DNA from: Dichetophora obliterata
Taxonomy: Eukaryota; Arthropoda; Insecta; Diptera; Sciomyzidae
Assembly (NCBI GenBank): GCA_963920525.1
Contig: OY986438.1
Coordinates: forward strand, 125,370,920-125,434,919
DNA: 64,000 bases
Direction of reading: 5' to 3'
This document shows positions 23,613-34,522 of this stretch, one piece after another. Both the position numbers and the translations under genes were made by a program. Under the pieces are notes generated by a model, which worked only from the letters and a program-made list of their open reading frames with translations, was not told the origin of the DNA and did not search any database. Within the stretch, counting starts at the first letter, position 1, and each line of letters opens with the position of its first letter.

Positions 23613-24530
23613 TTAGAGTCGAGTGGCGAAAGCATCGGCTGTCTGTTTCGATTGCAGCTTGTCGACGTCTAGCTTTCTCTGTGTAGGGTTGCGTGTATTC
23701 TTTGTTGCGCATAGACGTGTACGGATCTTGGCTGCAACAAGATAGTGATCCGAGTCAAAGTGTGCACCACGGATCGTGCGTACATCCAATACACTGGAAG
23801 AGTGCCTTCCGTCGATCAAAACGTGATCAATTTGATTTTTGGTTTTTTGATCAGGGGACATCCAGGTGGCTTTACGAATATTTAGATGCTTGAATCTAGT
23901 GATACTTACGACCATGTTTCGTGCTGCGGCGAAGTCAATCAGCCTTATTCCGTTATCGGAGGTGTTGTCTTGGAGGCTGAACTTTCCGACTGTTGGACCA
24001 AAAATATTTTCCTTGCCCACCTTGGCGTTGAAGTCACCAAGCACGATTTTTACGTCGTGACGGGGGCAGCGCTCATAAGCATTTTCAAGGCGCTCGTAGA
24101 AAATTTCCTTTATCTCATCGTCCTTGTCTTCTGTCGGAGCGTGCGCACATATTAGGCTTATGTTGAAAATTTTAACCTTGATGCGGATTATGGCAAGTCG
24201 TTCGTTCAGAGGTGTGAATCGCAGGACGAGGGGCCGTAGTCTCTTGCCAACTACAAATCCGCACCCAAACTCGTGCTTCTCCGCTTGGCCGCTGTAGTAG
24301 ATATCACAGGGTGCATGCCGAATGCAACCCTGTCCCTTCCATCGCATTTCTTGGATAGCAATGATATCAGCTTTGTATATTTCCAAGACATCAGCCAGTT
24401 GGATAGAGGCACCTTCCCAATTAAGGGTTCGGACATTCCAGGTGCATATCCGTAAATCATTATCAGTTTTTCGTTTGTGGAGGTCGTCATCAGATTTGGG
24501 GATCAGTTTTTTTTTCTTAGTTGTTGTCAT
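23613..24530 (-). pseudogene. RTE endonuclease (APE-like), truncated ORF
   Basis: A 305-codon ORF starting MTTTKKKKLIPKSDDDLHKR. Apurinic-endonuclease-like motifs are in order: TWNVRTLN (residue ~30), IQEMRWKG (~60), LGDFNAKVG (~165), IDHVLID (~235), SDHYLVAAK (~260). These correspond to the N-, E-, D/N- and SDH catalytic positions of LINE endonucleases. In insect databases such fragments are often called craniofacial development protein 2-like. The ORF runs out at a frameshift near 23613; the linker to RT continues in another frame. It would nick target DNA for priming in an intact element. Confidence 0.85.
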
Positions 24531-24770
24531 TGAAATGGGTTTTTACGGGTGGGCTTCAAACCCAACGCACAACCTTTTTTAAGCCTAGGGAGGCCCGCCG
24601 CTCAGATTAGCCGCCAAACTAACGGTTGTGAGTTTTGACGTTGCCCAGGAAACACCACGTGGAGGTTTGAGTCGACTTGAGGCGATTTCACAAAGACTAT
24701 GCTGGCCTCGCCAGGTTGAGACAGTCAGACATGTTATATTGTTACATCACCCCCAGTTTCCCCCATCGCC

Positions 24771-25087
24771 CCCATAGTTAGAGATAATAATTCATCTTTA
24801 TAATTTAATTTACCACTTTTTCAACTTTTTATTTTCCCTCGCCAAAAATCAATCCGATTGAACCGACGCGCGATACACAAATGGCGTACTGCCAGTTTGA
24901 GAGATTTTCCTCTCACTGAATCGTTTCTCTGTCTCATAACGAAGCAGCACGTTCGTAGAAATTTAAAATGTATACGCTTCCTTGACAATGTCTACAGATG
25001 GCTTCTACAGCAGTTTTCTTTAGTTATGTTGTCTCTGCTACAACAGTGGTAACAAAAGGGCAATTTGCCAAAAATTTACTGCAGGGG
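24771..25087. other. Spacer, no feature
   Basis: AT-rich with one uninformative plus-strand ORF (24858-25052). Confidence 0.35.
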
Positions 25088-25302
25088 AGCTACAGAGATA
25101 GGGATTTGTGTGCATCACCGGAGCCATGCGGACACGTCCAACAGCATCTATAGAGGTTCTACTAGTTCTAACACATCTTCACATTTACATTCAATCCCAG
25201 GCGAAGAGGGCTATTCTAAGATTGACAAGTGACGATATCGGGCAAAAGGGTTGCGTAACTCGAAAAAGTTTGATATTCAATAGAGAAATTATCCTGATAT
25301 AA
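25088..25302 (+). pseudogene. LINE RT C-terminal fragment
   Basis: Reads CITGAMRTRPTASIEVLLVL followed by a THLHIYIQSQAKRAILRL-type stretch, the conserved segment found shortly after the RT domain in Jockey/LOA-like elements (c-iTGAmRTtPtaalEvlL-l-PLh). Short, without the rest of the element. Confidence 0.55.
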
Positions 25303-26500
25303 CAAAACCGAGGGACAGCACACCTCCAAAATTCAGTTTCACTAAAAGATTCCAACCTAAACTAAGTAGTAAAAAGAAGGCCTTCTGATCACGCATCAGA
25401 AGGCGCTGCTGACAAACAAAAAATTAAGCACTTAACTGTTACCAATCCTGAGATATGATCAATTCTGCAGAAGGATTTTCATGGGTAAAAAATATCCAAC
25501 CGCAGTTAATGGGTTAAGAAAAAGAATACCAATGATGTTTTGCTTAAAGAGTTTGTTTATTTAAGACTCTGAAAATTAAAAAAAAAATTCACAATCTTAT
25601 ATATGGCAAGGTAACATAAAAATACTTGCAATATTGCTTTTCTAGAATATATTTCGTTTTCTGTTATGCAAAAAGTAAAAAAAGAGTAGTTCAGAGTGTG
25701 TAAATTTAGGGTTTAATATGAAATCTGTGCATGTCCTGAAAGAGCTTTTTCTGCTATATATTTTAATAAGACTAATATAAGAAAGCCGTTAGACAACTGT
25801 ACTGTAAATGTTATTTTACACACCAAAATACATTACAACTGCTTAGGATTAAAAATCAAAAGAAAGTGTTTGCAGTTTGACTCAAGTAATAAATGTGATA
25901 TTTTTTTAAGGCATTTTTTAATTGTATTAGTAAGGTTTGTATAGTTATGGTTTTTATTAAAAATAAAACACTGAACTTTAGAAAAGGGGAAAAAACGGAA
26001 AAATATTAAGGAAAACCGACCAAATTTATGGAAATGAAGAACAAAAAGGGACTGATCTCTTCCTTTGTCGTGAAATAAATGTCGTGAAATTTCACAACAT
26101 TTACAGTAGCGATTTTTCAATCAGTTTTTAGAGTGTAGGACAAATGCTAAAACGATTTTATGACATCCTTAATCAAATCAAATCTTTCATCACGTAGAAA
26201 CCCTAATTTGCGCCAGAAATTGACAATGTCGACTAGCTTACAGCATTAGCATTTTTGGTAAATTTGACTGCTCATTTAAATGGGTTAAACACACTTATTC
26301 AAGGTAAAAGCAAACTTATCACTTTGTTGTTAAAACAACGTTAGTTGTGAACAACTATTTTCGAGAATAAAACATACAAAGTGTAAAACTGGAACCAGCA
26401 TGTTGAATGATCACGAAAACGTCACTTGGGCCCATTGACACCTATTGGGCAATATGTTCATTATACTTGAAATTTTTCTGACTTCAAATCATAAAAATAT
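25303..26500. other. Intergenic
   Basis: A small palindrome (GCCTTCTGATC...CAGAAGGC) lies near 25380-25405. No coding signal; the 25833-26120 minus ORF is Lys/Phe-rich and looks random. Confidence 0.4.
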
Positions 26501-28260
26501 GTTGTGAATATCAACGCACCTCTTGGTAACTCGGACCATTGTACCATCTCCACTGTTTTTTCTTATTCTAACCTCTGCACCTCTACGACTAAAGCCCCGA
26601 AGAGGACTGTATGGTTGTATGAAAGGGCAAATTGGACTGCTTTATTATGTTTCGCTGATAGAAATGTGAATGCCGCGACTGTCATGGTACAATAAATTAT
26701 TTTATTGGGTATGCGGTCTTTCATTCCTAATAAGCATTAAACTAAAAGATCATTCATGGTTTAATGAGACTTGCAGGATTGCAGTCAGGTCCAAAGAGGA
26801 AGCCTTTTGGAATTAGAGTTCTAACAAGAATACTGATACTAAAATATTTTGCATCGAGGCAAGGAATCGCTGTAATGCAGTTTTAAAACGCGAAACGTTT
26901 CTGTACGAAGCTCGCATTCGAGAACAGGTTCTTCTCTACCCCAAAAGGATCAAAAATTTTTTGTAATTTTTCTAAAGAGTGGAGAATCAGACATCGTCAT
27001 CAATTCCAACTCTTTTAAAAGATGACCAAATCATCTCTGACTCGGCTGATAAAGCGAACCTATTGGCTAGATTGTTCCAAATCTAGATACAAATATTTGG
27101 CCTATTGAAAATCCAAAGTTATGAAAAGCATAATAAACTTTAACATCACGAACTATCTGAAGCTTAACCAACTGCTTAATGATCTTTAATATGGTTTTCG
27201 TAGGGCGCGCTCTACTGGTGATCTTATGGCGTTCTTAACCGTAGAATGGAATCAATGCGTTCACTTTTCCGGTGAGAGCAGGGTTGTTGCCCTAGATATT
27301 TCAAAAGCGTTTGACCGATTGTGACATAAAGCGCTCGTGTCGAAAATTGTAGCATATGGTTTTGGTGGGAGTGTTGCTCGATAGATTCGAACGATTCGAG
27401 TCTTAGCTGACAGTATCCGAGGAGCACGCCAGTAACGCAGGAGTACCGCAGAGTTCAGTTCTATCGCCAACCTTGTTTCTGGTTTTTATCAACGACCTTC
27501 TGTCGTTGAGTAATAACCCAATACATTCGTTTGCGGACGACAGCAGCATTTGTCATTCATATTCATTCAAAAAAACGCCCAGTTCTATGGAGATTGAGAG
27601 AAAAAGGCAAAATATGAATGACACACTCCTAAATGATCTACAAAAAATCTCCGATTGGGGTCTTGCAAATAGAGTAGAGTTAAATGCAAGCAGGACTCGG
27701 TGCTGCCTATTAACTCACAAGCAGATGGATTGTCCCTTAGCTCCCCTCAATATGAATGGTGTGGATCTTGTGGAATCTGCCGTTCTTGACGTTCTGGGCA
27801 TATCGATCCAATCTGATCTTCGTTGGTTATTTCACTTCAGCTGAAAAAAAATTTCACTTCACCTGATTTTCGCATGATCTACACCTCATATATTAGACCA
27901 AAAATGGATTACAATTCGCACATTTGGACAGGGCTTCAAGATCTTATTTGGGGCTTCTGGATCGAATTAAACGTTGTACGATATATTTGATAGGGGATGA
28001 AAGTATTTCATCCTCTCTCAACTCTTTTGGGCATCGACGCAATGTTGGTTGCCTAAACCTTCTGTATAGGTACTACCTTGGGAAGTGTTCAAGGGAGATA
28101 CATGGAACAGTCTCCCTGCGCGTTTCTGTGTTTCCTGGCAATTTTGAGCTATGAAAATTTAAAACAAATCTTCACCAACACTACTCCATCTATCCACCCT
28201 CCAACTAACTATCAATCCCAAATCTTCCGAATCAACACAATGGTTATGCATTTATAGGGA
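26501..28260 (+). mobile_element. Jockey/I-group LINE, decayed
   Basis: A second LINE family on the plus strand. 26504-26695 encodes the end of an endonuclease and the linker (PLGNSDHCTIS; PKRTVWLYERANW). 27187-27320 gives RT motifs YGFRRARSTGDL and VVALDISKAFDRL with a stop. 27440-27844 gives GVPQSSVLSPTLFLVFINDL and the active-site box FADDSS. 27950-28154 carries a degenerate C-terminal segment (GHRRNVGCLNLLYRYYLGKC). Several frameshifts and stops. FADD and the wording separate it clearly from the RTE copies; I cannot pick the clade (Jockey, LOA, I or R1) from the sequence alone. Confidence 0.75.
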
Positions 28261-28290
28261 GACCCCCGGATTGTTAGTTCAGTCTAAAAA

Positions 28291-28362
28291 AAACTTCGTC
28301 TTGAAACTTGAACCGTGGACTTTTTAATATAAGGCCTTTACTCTAACCACTAGTCTACTATT
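28291..28362 (-). repeat. tRNA-like sequence (SINE head or tRNA pseudogene)
   Basis: On the minus strand a box A-like GTAGACTAGTGGTTAGAG (28358-28341) is followed 30 nt later by box B-like GGTTCAAGTTTC (28314-28303). The intervening arm does not fold well, so it is a degenerate Pol III-type sequence just past the LINE remnant's 3' part, not a tRNA gene. Confidence 0.45.
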
Positions 28363-28912
28363 GTTAATGGTGTGAGCAGATAAGCCTTTTTTAATGGGTA
28401 AAACATGTGAGACACATTGAGATGCCAAATCACACGCATGATAACTAGACTTGCAAACTTTGTAATAATTTGTCCTTCCGCCAGAATAAATGTAACAAGT
28501 TCTATATAAAGTAGCTTATATGGGACTAAGTTTTTAGTGATCGTTTACATCAAGTAAGATAACACGTTATATGACTTGACTACTACCAAAAGGTTCCTGG
28601 TGCCAATCATGGCCAGTCATAAGCTCTTGTCTTTATTAATTTCATTTCTTATTTCTTATCAAATGATATTAAAAGCACATCGATATTTATGATTTAAAAA
28701 TGCATAGTTGCTGGTAGGAAAGCAACTGCAGTAAAGCCATGCCTCACTTGCGTCACATTCAATATTACATGCTTCTACAGTTTTCCGCCACACTAAATTT
28801 TCGAACCATGTGGTCTTGCCTAGATAAAACCAATACCTTAAATTCGTAGATCAATGCTAAAAAAAACAAAACATAACAATTATGACATAACTTTTGATTA
28901 TTGAAGACTATT
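28363..28912. other. Spacer, nothing recognised
   Basis: No coding or repeat-end signal. Confidence 0.4.
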
Positions 28913-29605
28913 CTCTTCAGTAGTCTTTGAGTGATTAAGCTGTGATCAACTCACTGTTACAGTCGTATATCATCTCACACATGTTTGAACAAATTCGTTC
29001 GAATTTTACGTTTAAATTGGCTATTTAATCATATTACATTTAAAGCAGTGAGCAATTTATAGATCATAGCCATCATCTCTGCCAAGGGCTGCCATACATT
29101 CTGTTGCTTCTTATTTATTTCAATATTCTTGATCTAAAGCTCTCCATTAAATTCATGTAATAATTTAAATCATTGGATGTAATATATTGGGCGGAGCACG
29201 GCCCAATAAGTTTAATTAATGTCAAATTAATTCTATAATCTAATAATTAATCGATTTAGGCCAAAGTCATGAGTAATTAAGCATTTGGATGTGAAATAGC
29301 CACCTTTCAGTTAAAACACTAGCTTCTAGCAAAGCAAAAACTCGTTTCAATTCTATGGTGCATTTCGACAGATTGTCGAACACCAATGAATATTGAAATA
29401 AATAAGAAGCAACAGAACAGATGGCAACCCTTGGTAGAGTTAATGGCTATGATCTATAAATAGCTTACTGCTTTAAATGTCATATGATTAAATAGCCGAT
29501 TTGAACGTAAAATTTGAAAGAATTTGTTCAAACATGTGTGCAATGGTATACGACTTTAACAGTGAGTGTTGATCACAGCTTAATCACTCAAAGACTACTG
29601 AAGAG
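28913..29605. repeat. Foldback element with ~220-bp arms
   Basis: Left arm 28913-29132 and right arm 29385-29605 are inverted copies: both outer ends begin CTCTTCAGTAGTCTTTGAGT, and inner ends read AATATTGAAATAAATAAGAAG. The unique centre (29133-29384) starts with a piece (CTTGATCTAAAGCTC) also found near 29700 and, reversed, near 52665. No target duplication was found. It lies just downstream of the repeat-protein gene. Confidence 0.85.
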
Positions 29606-29784
29606 GAAATGTAGCGATTTCAAAAATAGACTGTCTAGTCAGCTGAGTGATTGACTCTATATAGAGTTGTTGTTGTTGCCTTCTTAAAAACTTACTTGAT
29701 CTCAAGATCTCAATAAAATTCATGTAATTATTATTCCTATTAATTAAACTCAAAATGAATTTAAATTACTTAAATACTTTTTCA
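29606..29784. other. Spacer with dispersed-repeat piece
   Basis: 29668-29735 contains GAGTTGTTGTTGTTGCCTTC and CTTACTTGATC, shared with 52600-52720 (reverse) and in part with 17722-17750. Confidence 0.5.
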
Positions 29785-29790
29785 TTTATT
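29785..29790 (-). promoter_or_regulatory. Poly(A) signal of the repeat-protein gene
   Basis: AATAAA on the minus strand, 77 nt past the TAG stop at 29867-29869. Confidence 0.65.
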
Positions 29791-29866
29791 TATAAAATTA
29801 CATCGTCTTGAAATGGAAACATGATTCCATTCGTGGCACATTTGTCTAATACTTAACATAATACTA

Positions 29867-31862
29867 CTAATGACGACGATATCTGATGCGACGTATAACC
29901 TTATAACGGTAACCATCATCAGCCAAAACGGTCTTCTCTTCGGGAGCTTCGGGAGCAAGAGCTTCTGATGCCTGTTCTTGAGGTGCTTCGATAGGTGCTT
30001 GTACGGCAATGGTTTCTTCTGAGGCGGCGGGTGTTTCGTGGCTAGGTGGCAAATATTCATTGACTGGAAGCTCATTCACATCACGACGGTGACGATATCT
30101 GATGCGACGTACAGTTTTGTAATGGTATCCATCATCAGCCAAAACGGTCTTCTCTTCGGGAACTTCGACAGCAGCAGCTTCTGATGCCTGTTCTTGAGGT
30201 GCTTCGATAGGTGCTTGTACGGCAATGGTTTCTTCTGAGGCGGCGGGTGTTTCGTGGCTAGGTGGCAAATATTCATTGACTGGAAGCTCATTCACATCAC
30301 GACGGTAACGATATCTGATGCGACGTACAGTTTTGTAATGGTATCCATCATCAGCCAAAACGGTCTTATCTTCGGGAACTTCGACAGCAGCAGCTTCTGA
30401 TGCCTGTTCTTGAGGTGCTTCGATAGGTGCTTGTACGGCAATGGTTTCTTCTGAGGCGGCGGGTGTTTCGTGGCTAGGTGGCAAATATTCATTGACTGGA
30501 AGCTCATTCACATCACGACGGTAACGATATCTGATGCGACGTACAGTTTTGTAATGGTATCCATCATCAGCCAAAACGGTCTTATCTTCGGGAACTTCGA
30601 CAGCAGCAGCTTCTGATGCCTGTTCTTGAGGTGCTTCGATAGGTGCTTGTACGGCAATGGTTTCTTCTGAGGCGGCGGGTGTTTCGTGGCTAGGTGGCAA
30701 ATATTCATTGACTGGAAGCTCATTCACATCACGACGGTGACGATATCTGATGCGACGTACAGTTTTGTAATGGTATCCATCATCAGCCAAAACAGTCTTC
30801 TCTTCGGGAACTTCGACAGCAACAACTTCTGATGCCTGTTCTTGAGGTGCGATAGGTGCTTGTACGGCAATGGCTTCTTCTGAGGCGGCGGGTATTTCGT
30901 GGCTAGGTGGCAAATATTCATTGACTGGAAGCTCATTCACATCACGACGGTGACGATATCTGATGCGACGTACAGTTTTGTAATGGTATCCATCATCAGC
31001 CAAAATAGTCTTCTGTTCGGGAGCTTCGAGAGCAACAGCTTCTGATGCCACTTCTTGAGGTGCTTCGATAGGTGCTTGTACGGCAATGGTTTCTTCTGAG
31101 TCGGCGGGTGTTTCGTGGTTAGGTGGCAAATATTCATTGGCTGGAAGCTCATTCACATCACGACGGTGACGATATCTGATGCGACGTACAGTTTTGTAAT
31201 GGTATCCATCATCAGCCAAAATGGTCTTCTCTTCGGGAGCTTCGACAGCAATGGCATCTGATGCCTCTTCTTGAGGTGCTTTGATAGGTGCTTGTGCGGC
31301 AATGGTTTCTTCTGAGGCGGCGGGTATTTCGTGGCTAGGTGGCAAATATTCATTGACTGGAAGCTCATTCACATCACGACGATGTCGATATCTGATGCGA
31401 CGTACAGTTTTGTAATGGTATCCATCATCAGCCAAAACGGTCTTCTCTTCGGGAGCCTCAACTACTACGGCTTCTGATGCCTTTATCGATACAGCTGGAT
31501 CCTCTACGGCAACGTCTTGTGATACCTCTACCGATGCAGCATCACTTGGGGGCAAGTATTCCTTATTCACGACTTCGGAAACATCTCGACGATGTCTAAG
31601 TCTTAACTTTCGCACTGTTTTATAACGATATCCATTATCAGAAACCGATGTTTCTGAATCACTTGCAGCTGGTGCTAAATACTCCTGACTGGGTGCCACG
31701 CTATTATCAACAACAGGTTGCAAGTAATTGCTTGATATCGATGCTGCCGATGTTGCTGCTATCACAGCAAATGCAATAACGAATATTTTCTATGAAATAG
31801 ATTAAAAAAAAAATGTTAATAAAACGAAACGAATATCCTTTTGAGAAAAGCATGCATACCAT
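29867..31862 (-). CDS. Secreted repeat protein (YLPP / RxRR repeats), complete
   Basis: Exon 1 supplies only the ATG (31862-31860) before a GTATGC donor; exon 2 runs 31789-29867 after a TTTCATAG acceptor. Product about 641 aa, beginning MKIFVIAFAVIAATSAASIS, a clear signal peptide. The mature part has nine versions of DGYxYKTVRRIRYRHRRDV, most followed by NELPVNEYLPPSHE and an acidic Ala/Pro/Glu linker. The period is 216 bp (72 aa), with one 213-bp unit; the last is cut short at RYRRH-stop. Each repeat contains RHRR or RYRR before D, a match to furin-type sites. The ATG-only first exon and YLPP are reminiscent of insect cuticle-type secreted proteins (family recall, unchecked). Function unknown: cuticle/matrix component or a multi-peptide precursor. 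Confidence 0.9.
29870..31425 (-). repeat. Tandem 216-bp coding repeats
   Basis: Unit borders fall every 216 bp (30076, 30292, 30508, 30724, 31153, 31369) with a 213-bp step at 30724-30937. Units between about 30076 and 30720 are almost identical, while the outer ones differ at many codons. Confidence 0.95.
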
Positions 31863-31931
31863 CCTAAATAATCCTTTCCGCTTAATGGTCTGACTGAATA
31901 CTTTGTTATGTTGTTCAGTAACTCTGGCAAT

Positions 31932-31943
31932 GCTTTTTATATA
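31932..31943 (-). promoter_or_regulatory. TATA-like box of the repeat-protein gene
   Basis: TATATAAAAAGC on the minus strand, about 70 nt upstream of the ATG. A TCAGTC initiator-like word lies about 45 nt further on (near 31894), rather far for a standard TATA-Inr pair, so the start site is not certain. Confidence 0.45.
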
Positions 31944-31949
31944 AAAATT

Positions 31950-33741
31950 TTTTAGAATTCTTCGTGTTACAGCATTTTTCGTTCGAGCGAACGTTCAAAA
32001 ACAGGTTTTTCTATCTTTTAATTTGTATGGTTCATGAAATTCATTCTAGTCAAACTGCGAAGAGTTGCTCCATTTCAGCTAGTTTTTTTTTTTTGGCAAT
32101 CATCATTTGTCGGCTACAACAAACTCACAACAAATCATTGAAGTACCATTCAAGTGTTTTAATATGCATACAATTATTATTATTTCTATCTCTAAATGTA
32201 GCTAAAGCACGCTTCAATGAGTGGGTAGTCCAAAAAGATGGAGGTAAGACAAAAAAAAAATATAAAAAAACAAACACACGTGACGTTATTGCTATCGAGT
32301 ATTTGTATATAATTTGCTCTACACTTCATTCACTTAAATTTCAAGTTCAAGTTCATCTCTAGTTTTATTTATGATCGGTTGTTTATTATTTTTATGCAAA
32401 ATAAAAAAAAAACATAAAAAATCATGCAAACAGACAAATATAATATCAGCTGGAGTAGTGATATTTTCTTAATTGTTTAACTTTTGAAGGTATTGTTTTT
32501 CTCGCCTTTGTTGACTTTCAAATTAGATTCATGCGGAACTCTTTTGGCTTTAATTACTATATTGGATACATGAAGCTAATAAAAAGCATATCAAATTAAA
32601 ACAAACTGGACATGAAAAAGGTGTTAAACCGCAAAATGTCGATTATGTGTTTGCAGTATGCAATGTCACGCTTTTTGACGGTTAATAGTATTCATATCTA
32701 ATGGTCGGACGTTAACAAACAAAAGTAAACAAAGATATGAGACGGCGGTATTGTCTGCATTTCGCTTAACAAACAAACATTTAAATTGCAAGCATTTTTA
32801 AAAGATTTCATAGACCAATAAAAGATAAACAAAATCTACTATTAACACAGCTGTGATCATTGGCGTACACATAGAAAATGATTTTGTTAGATACATATAA
32901 TAAATTTAAATAAAAATATAAATGTAGACGTTTTGTAAAAAGTAATTATTACATTTCTTTTGTTTTGCACGAGTGTTTGTTTACTTCAGTTTTGGAAAAT
33001 TTTTTTGTATATGTTTTTTAAGTTTTAGAATATAGTTTTCTCCATGTAGGCATTATATTACTGATGTTTTTGCATCGTTTTTTATAAAATGTCTTTGAAT
33101 AATAAAATTACTGCTGTTTCAAGTGCATGCATAGTTCAAGGCATACAAATCAAGAGGACCAGTATTATTTTTGACAACTCAGAGGTAACAGCGAAGTGTT
33201 ATAAGGTTCATTAACATTATACATGGCTAATTAAGTTGATATTTCGATATTTTTGATATTTAATTATTGGATCTTTTTTTATAAGTAATCACTCTACGGT
33301 CAAAGTAACCTTTGCAATGTATTTAATTTAATTTATTATTCCTTATTGAATTTTAAAAATTATTATAGGTATTTTTCATAGCAGATTTTTTTATTGGACT
33401 ATATTGAGAGTGTAAAAGAAAATTTAATAATGCAATTATATTGTTATCAGGCCAATTATATTGTTAAAAAAGATTTCCAATTTTTTTATGCTGAAAAATT
33501 GTCTTACAAAAAACAGTAACTCGTCGCGATAGTAGTTATCGACTCATATTTCCGATTTGATATCGCACTCTTCCATAATTGTCCTGTAAGAATCTCAATT
33601 CAAATCATAAAAAGTGTTCCTGCAAGAAAAATTTAATCGATAAAAATATACCTACACTTTTCTCACTGGCTTTGCGACAAGTGAGAATTTAACCGACTTA
33701 TCTAATGTCAGAAATGTTGTGTATTATTATTTTTTAAACAT
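31950..33741. other. Intergenic, upstream of the repeat-protein gene
   Basis: AT-rich; the 31964-32362 ORF is not supported (hydrophobic, low-complexity, overlapping the promoter). No repeat ends recognised. Confidence 0.4.
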
Positions 33742-34490
33742 TTAACCCTTATGAGAGTGAAAAGGTACCCGGGTACCTTTAGCGTTTCAAAATGAAGAAT
33801 TATTTTCATTAATAGCCAAGATAAAGAACTGAAACTTCCTGAGATCTACTAACTTTAGGTAGGGGGCGCTACTAATATTTTGACAGTTTAATTGGTGTGA
33901 CGTAGTAGCCGGGTACCTTTATGTATTTTGTATGAAACTTCTTTAAAATCAATAAAAAAATAAATACAAGGAACTCTGTGTTTACTAACATGAACTATCT
34001 ACTCTTCTGAATTTTCGACCAAATGTCTCAAATTACAGCAGGTTTATCGGTGGCTGGACGAATGGGCCGAGTAGAATCGTTGGCAAACCGTATGTAGCGC
34101 AGCAAGAGCTTGAATCGGTCATGAGACATTGTAGCGCGAATAATAGGCAATTATATGATATCCACAATTCAATCAGATGCTCCCTATTAGATTTGGGTAC
34201 ACCGCAACAAATTAGTATGCCAAAAAAATGCATCTAACTTAGAGTCTTAGTTAGTGAATGGCGTATATGTTTTATAATTTAGTCGTTTGTTAGCATCTGG
34301 ATAGTTTTCTTTTAACTTGTAGTAGTTTTCAGTAACTTTTCCTTCTTTTCTATTCGTTTCTCGCAAAATTATATCGCACATTTCAGTTGATAAAATACTT
34401 TTGAAAATTTCTGTAGATGTATGTAGTTTGGTGTGGCTTCCTGCACAATAAACCGAGCTAAGCAATTGGAAATAATCAAGCAATTTCAAA
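33742..34490 (-). mobile_element. piggyBac-like remnant
   Basis: A TTAA (33742-33745) is followed by CCCTTATGAGAGTG, a piggyBac-style end, and by a 20-bp perfect palindrome AAAGGTACCCGGGTACCTTT (33761-33780); half of it recurs at about 33908-33920. On the minus strand 34489-34247 encodes STEMCDIILRETNR and a YTPFTN ending, then 34233-34150 reads FFGILICCGVPKSNREHLIE, and after a frameshift IRATMSHDRFKLLLRYIRF, the N-terminal and early catalytic wording of piggyBac transposases. The Asp-bearing core and the other end are missing. Confidence 0.7.
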
Positions 34491-34522
34491 CACTAAGAGA
34501 AATCCTTCATTAAGCTAATATA

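Larger units (their letters stand above)
21621..24770 (-). mobile_element. RTE-clade LINE copy B, near full length
   Basis: The longest of three copies, read right to left. The 5' leader lies at about 24531-24770 (exact 5' end uncertain), the endonuclease at 24530-23613, a linker and RT at 23319-22350, and the C-terminal region at about 22250-21646 (RLRWLGHVQRMKDDAPVKK-type and RGRPNLRWKDQVEDNL). The 3' end is a run of (AAG)n at 21637-21621 read on the minus strand. Key defects: a deletion of roughly 120 bp at about 22345 removes the catalytic YADD box that copies A and C keep, a 4-nt indel at about 22768 shifts the RT frame, and further indels break the end. RTE elements use a poly-simple-repeat 3' end, as here. 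Confidence 0.9.

Noticed and set aside
20988..25302. The LINE fragments at 20988 and 25088 as one element split by RTE copy B
   Set aside because: The two pieces are in the right order and strand, but the sequence between them does not rejoin; they may be separate copies.
29782..31368. Series of ~71-codon ORFs beginning MSFQSMNICHLATKH
   Set aside because: They are out-of-frame shadows of the 216-bp coding repeats of the secreted protein.
31964..32362. 132-codon plus-strand ORF as a gene
   Set aside because: Overlaps the likely promoter of the minus-strand gene, low-complexity, no domain.
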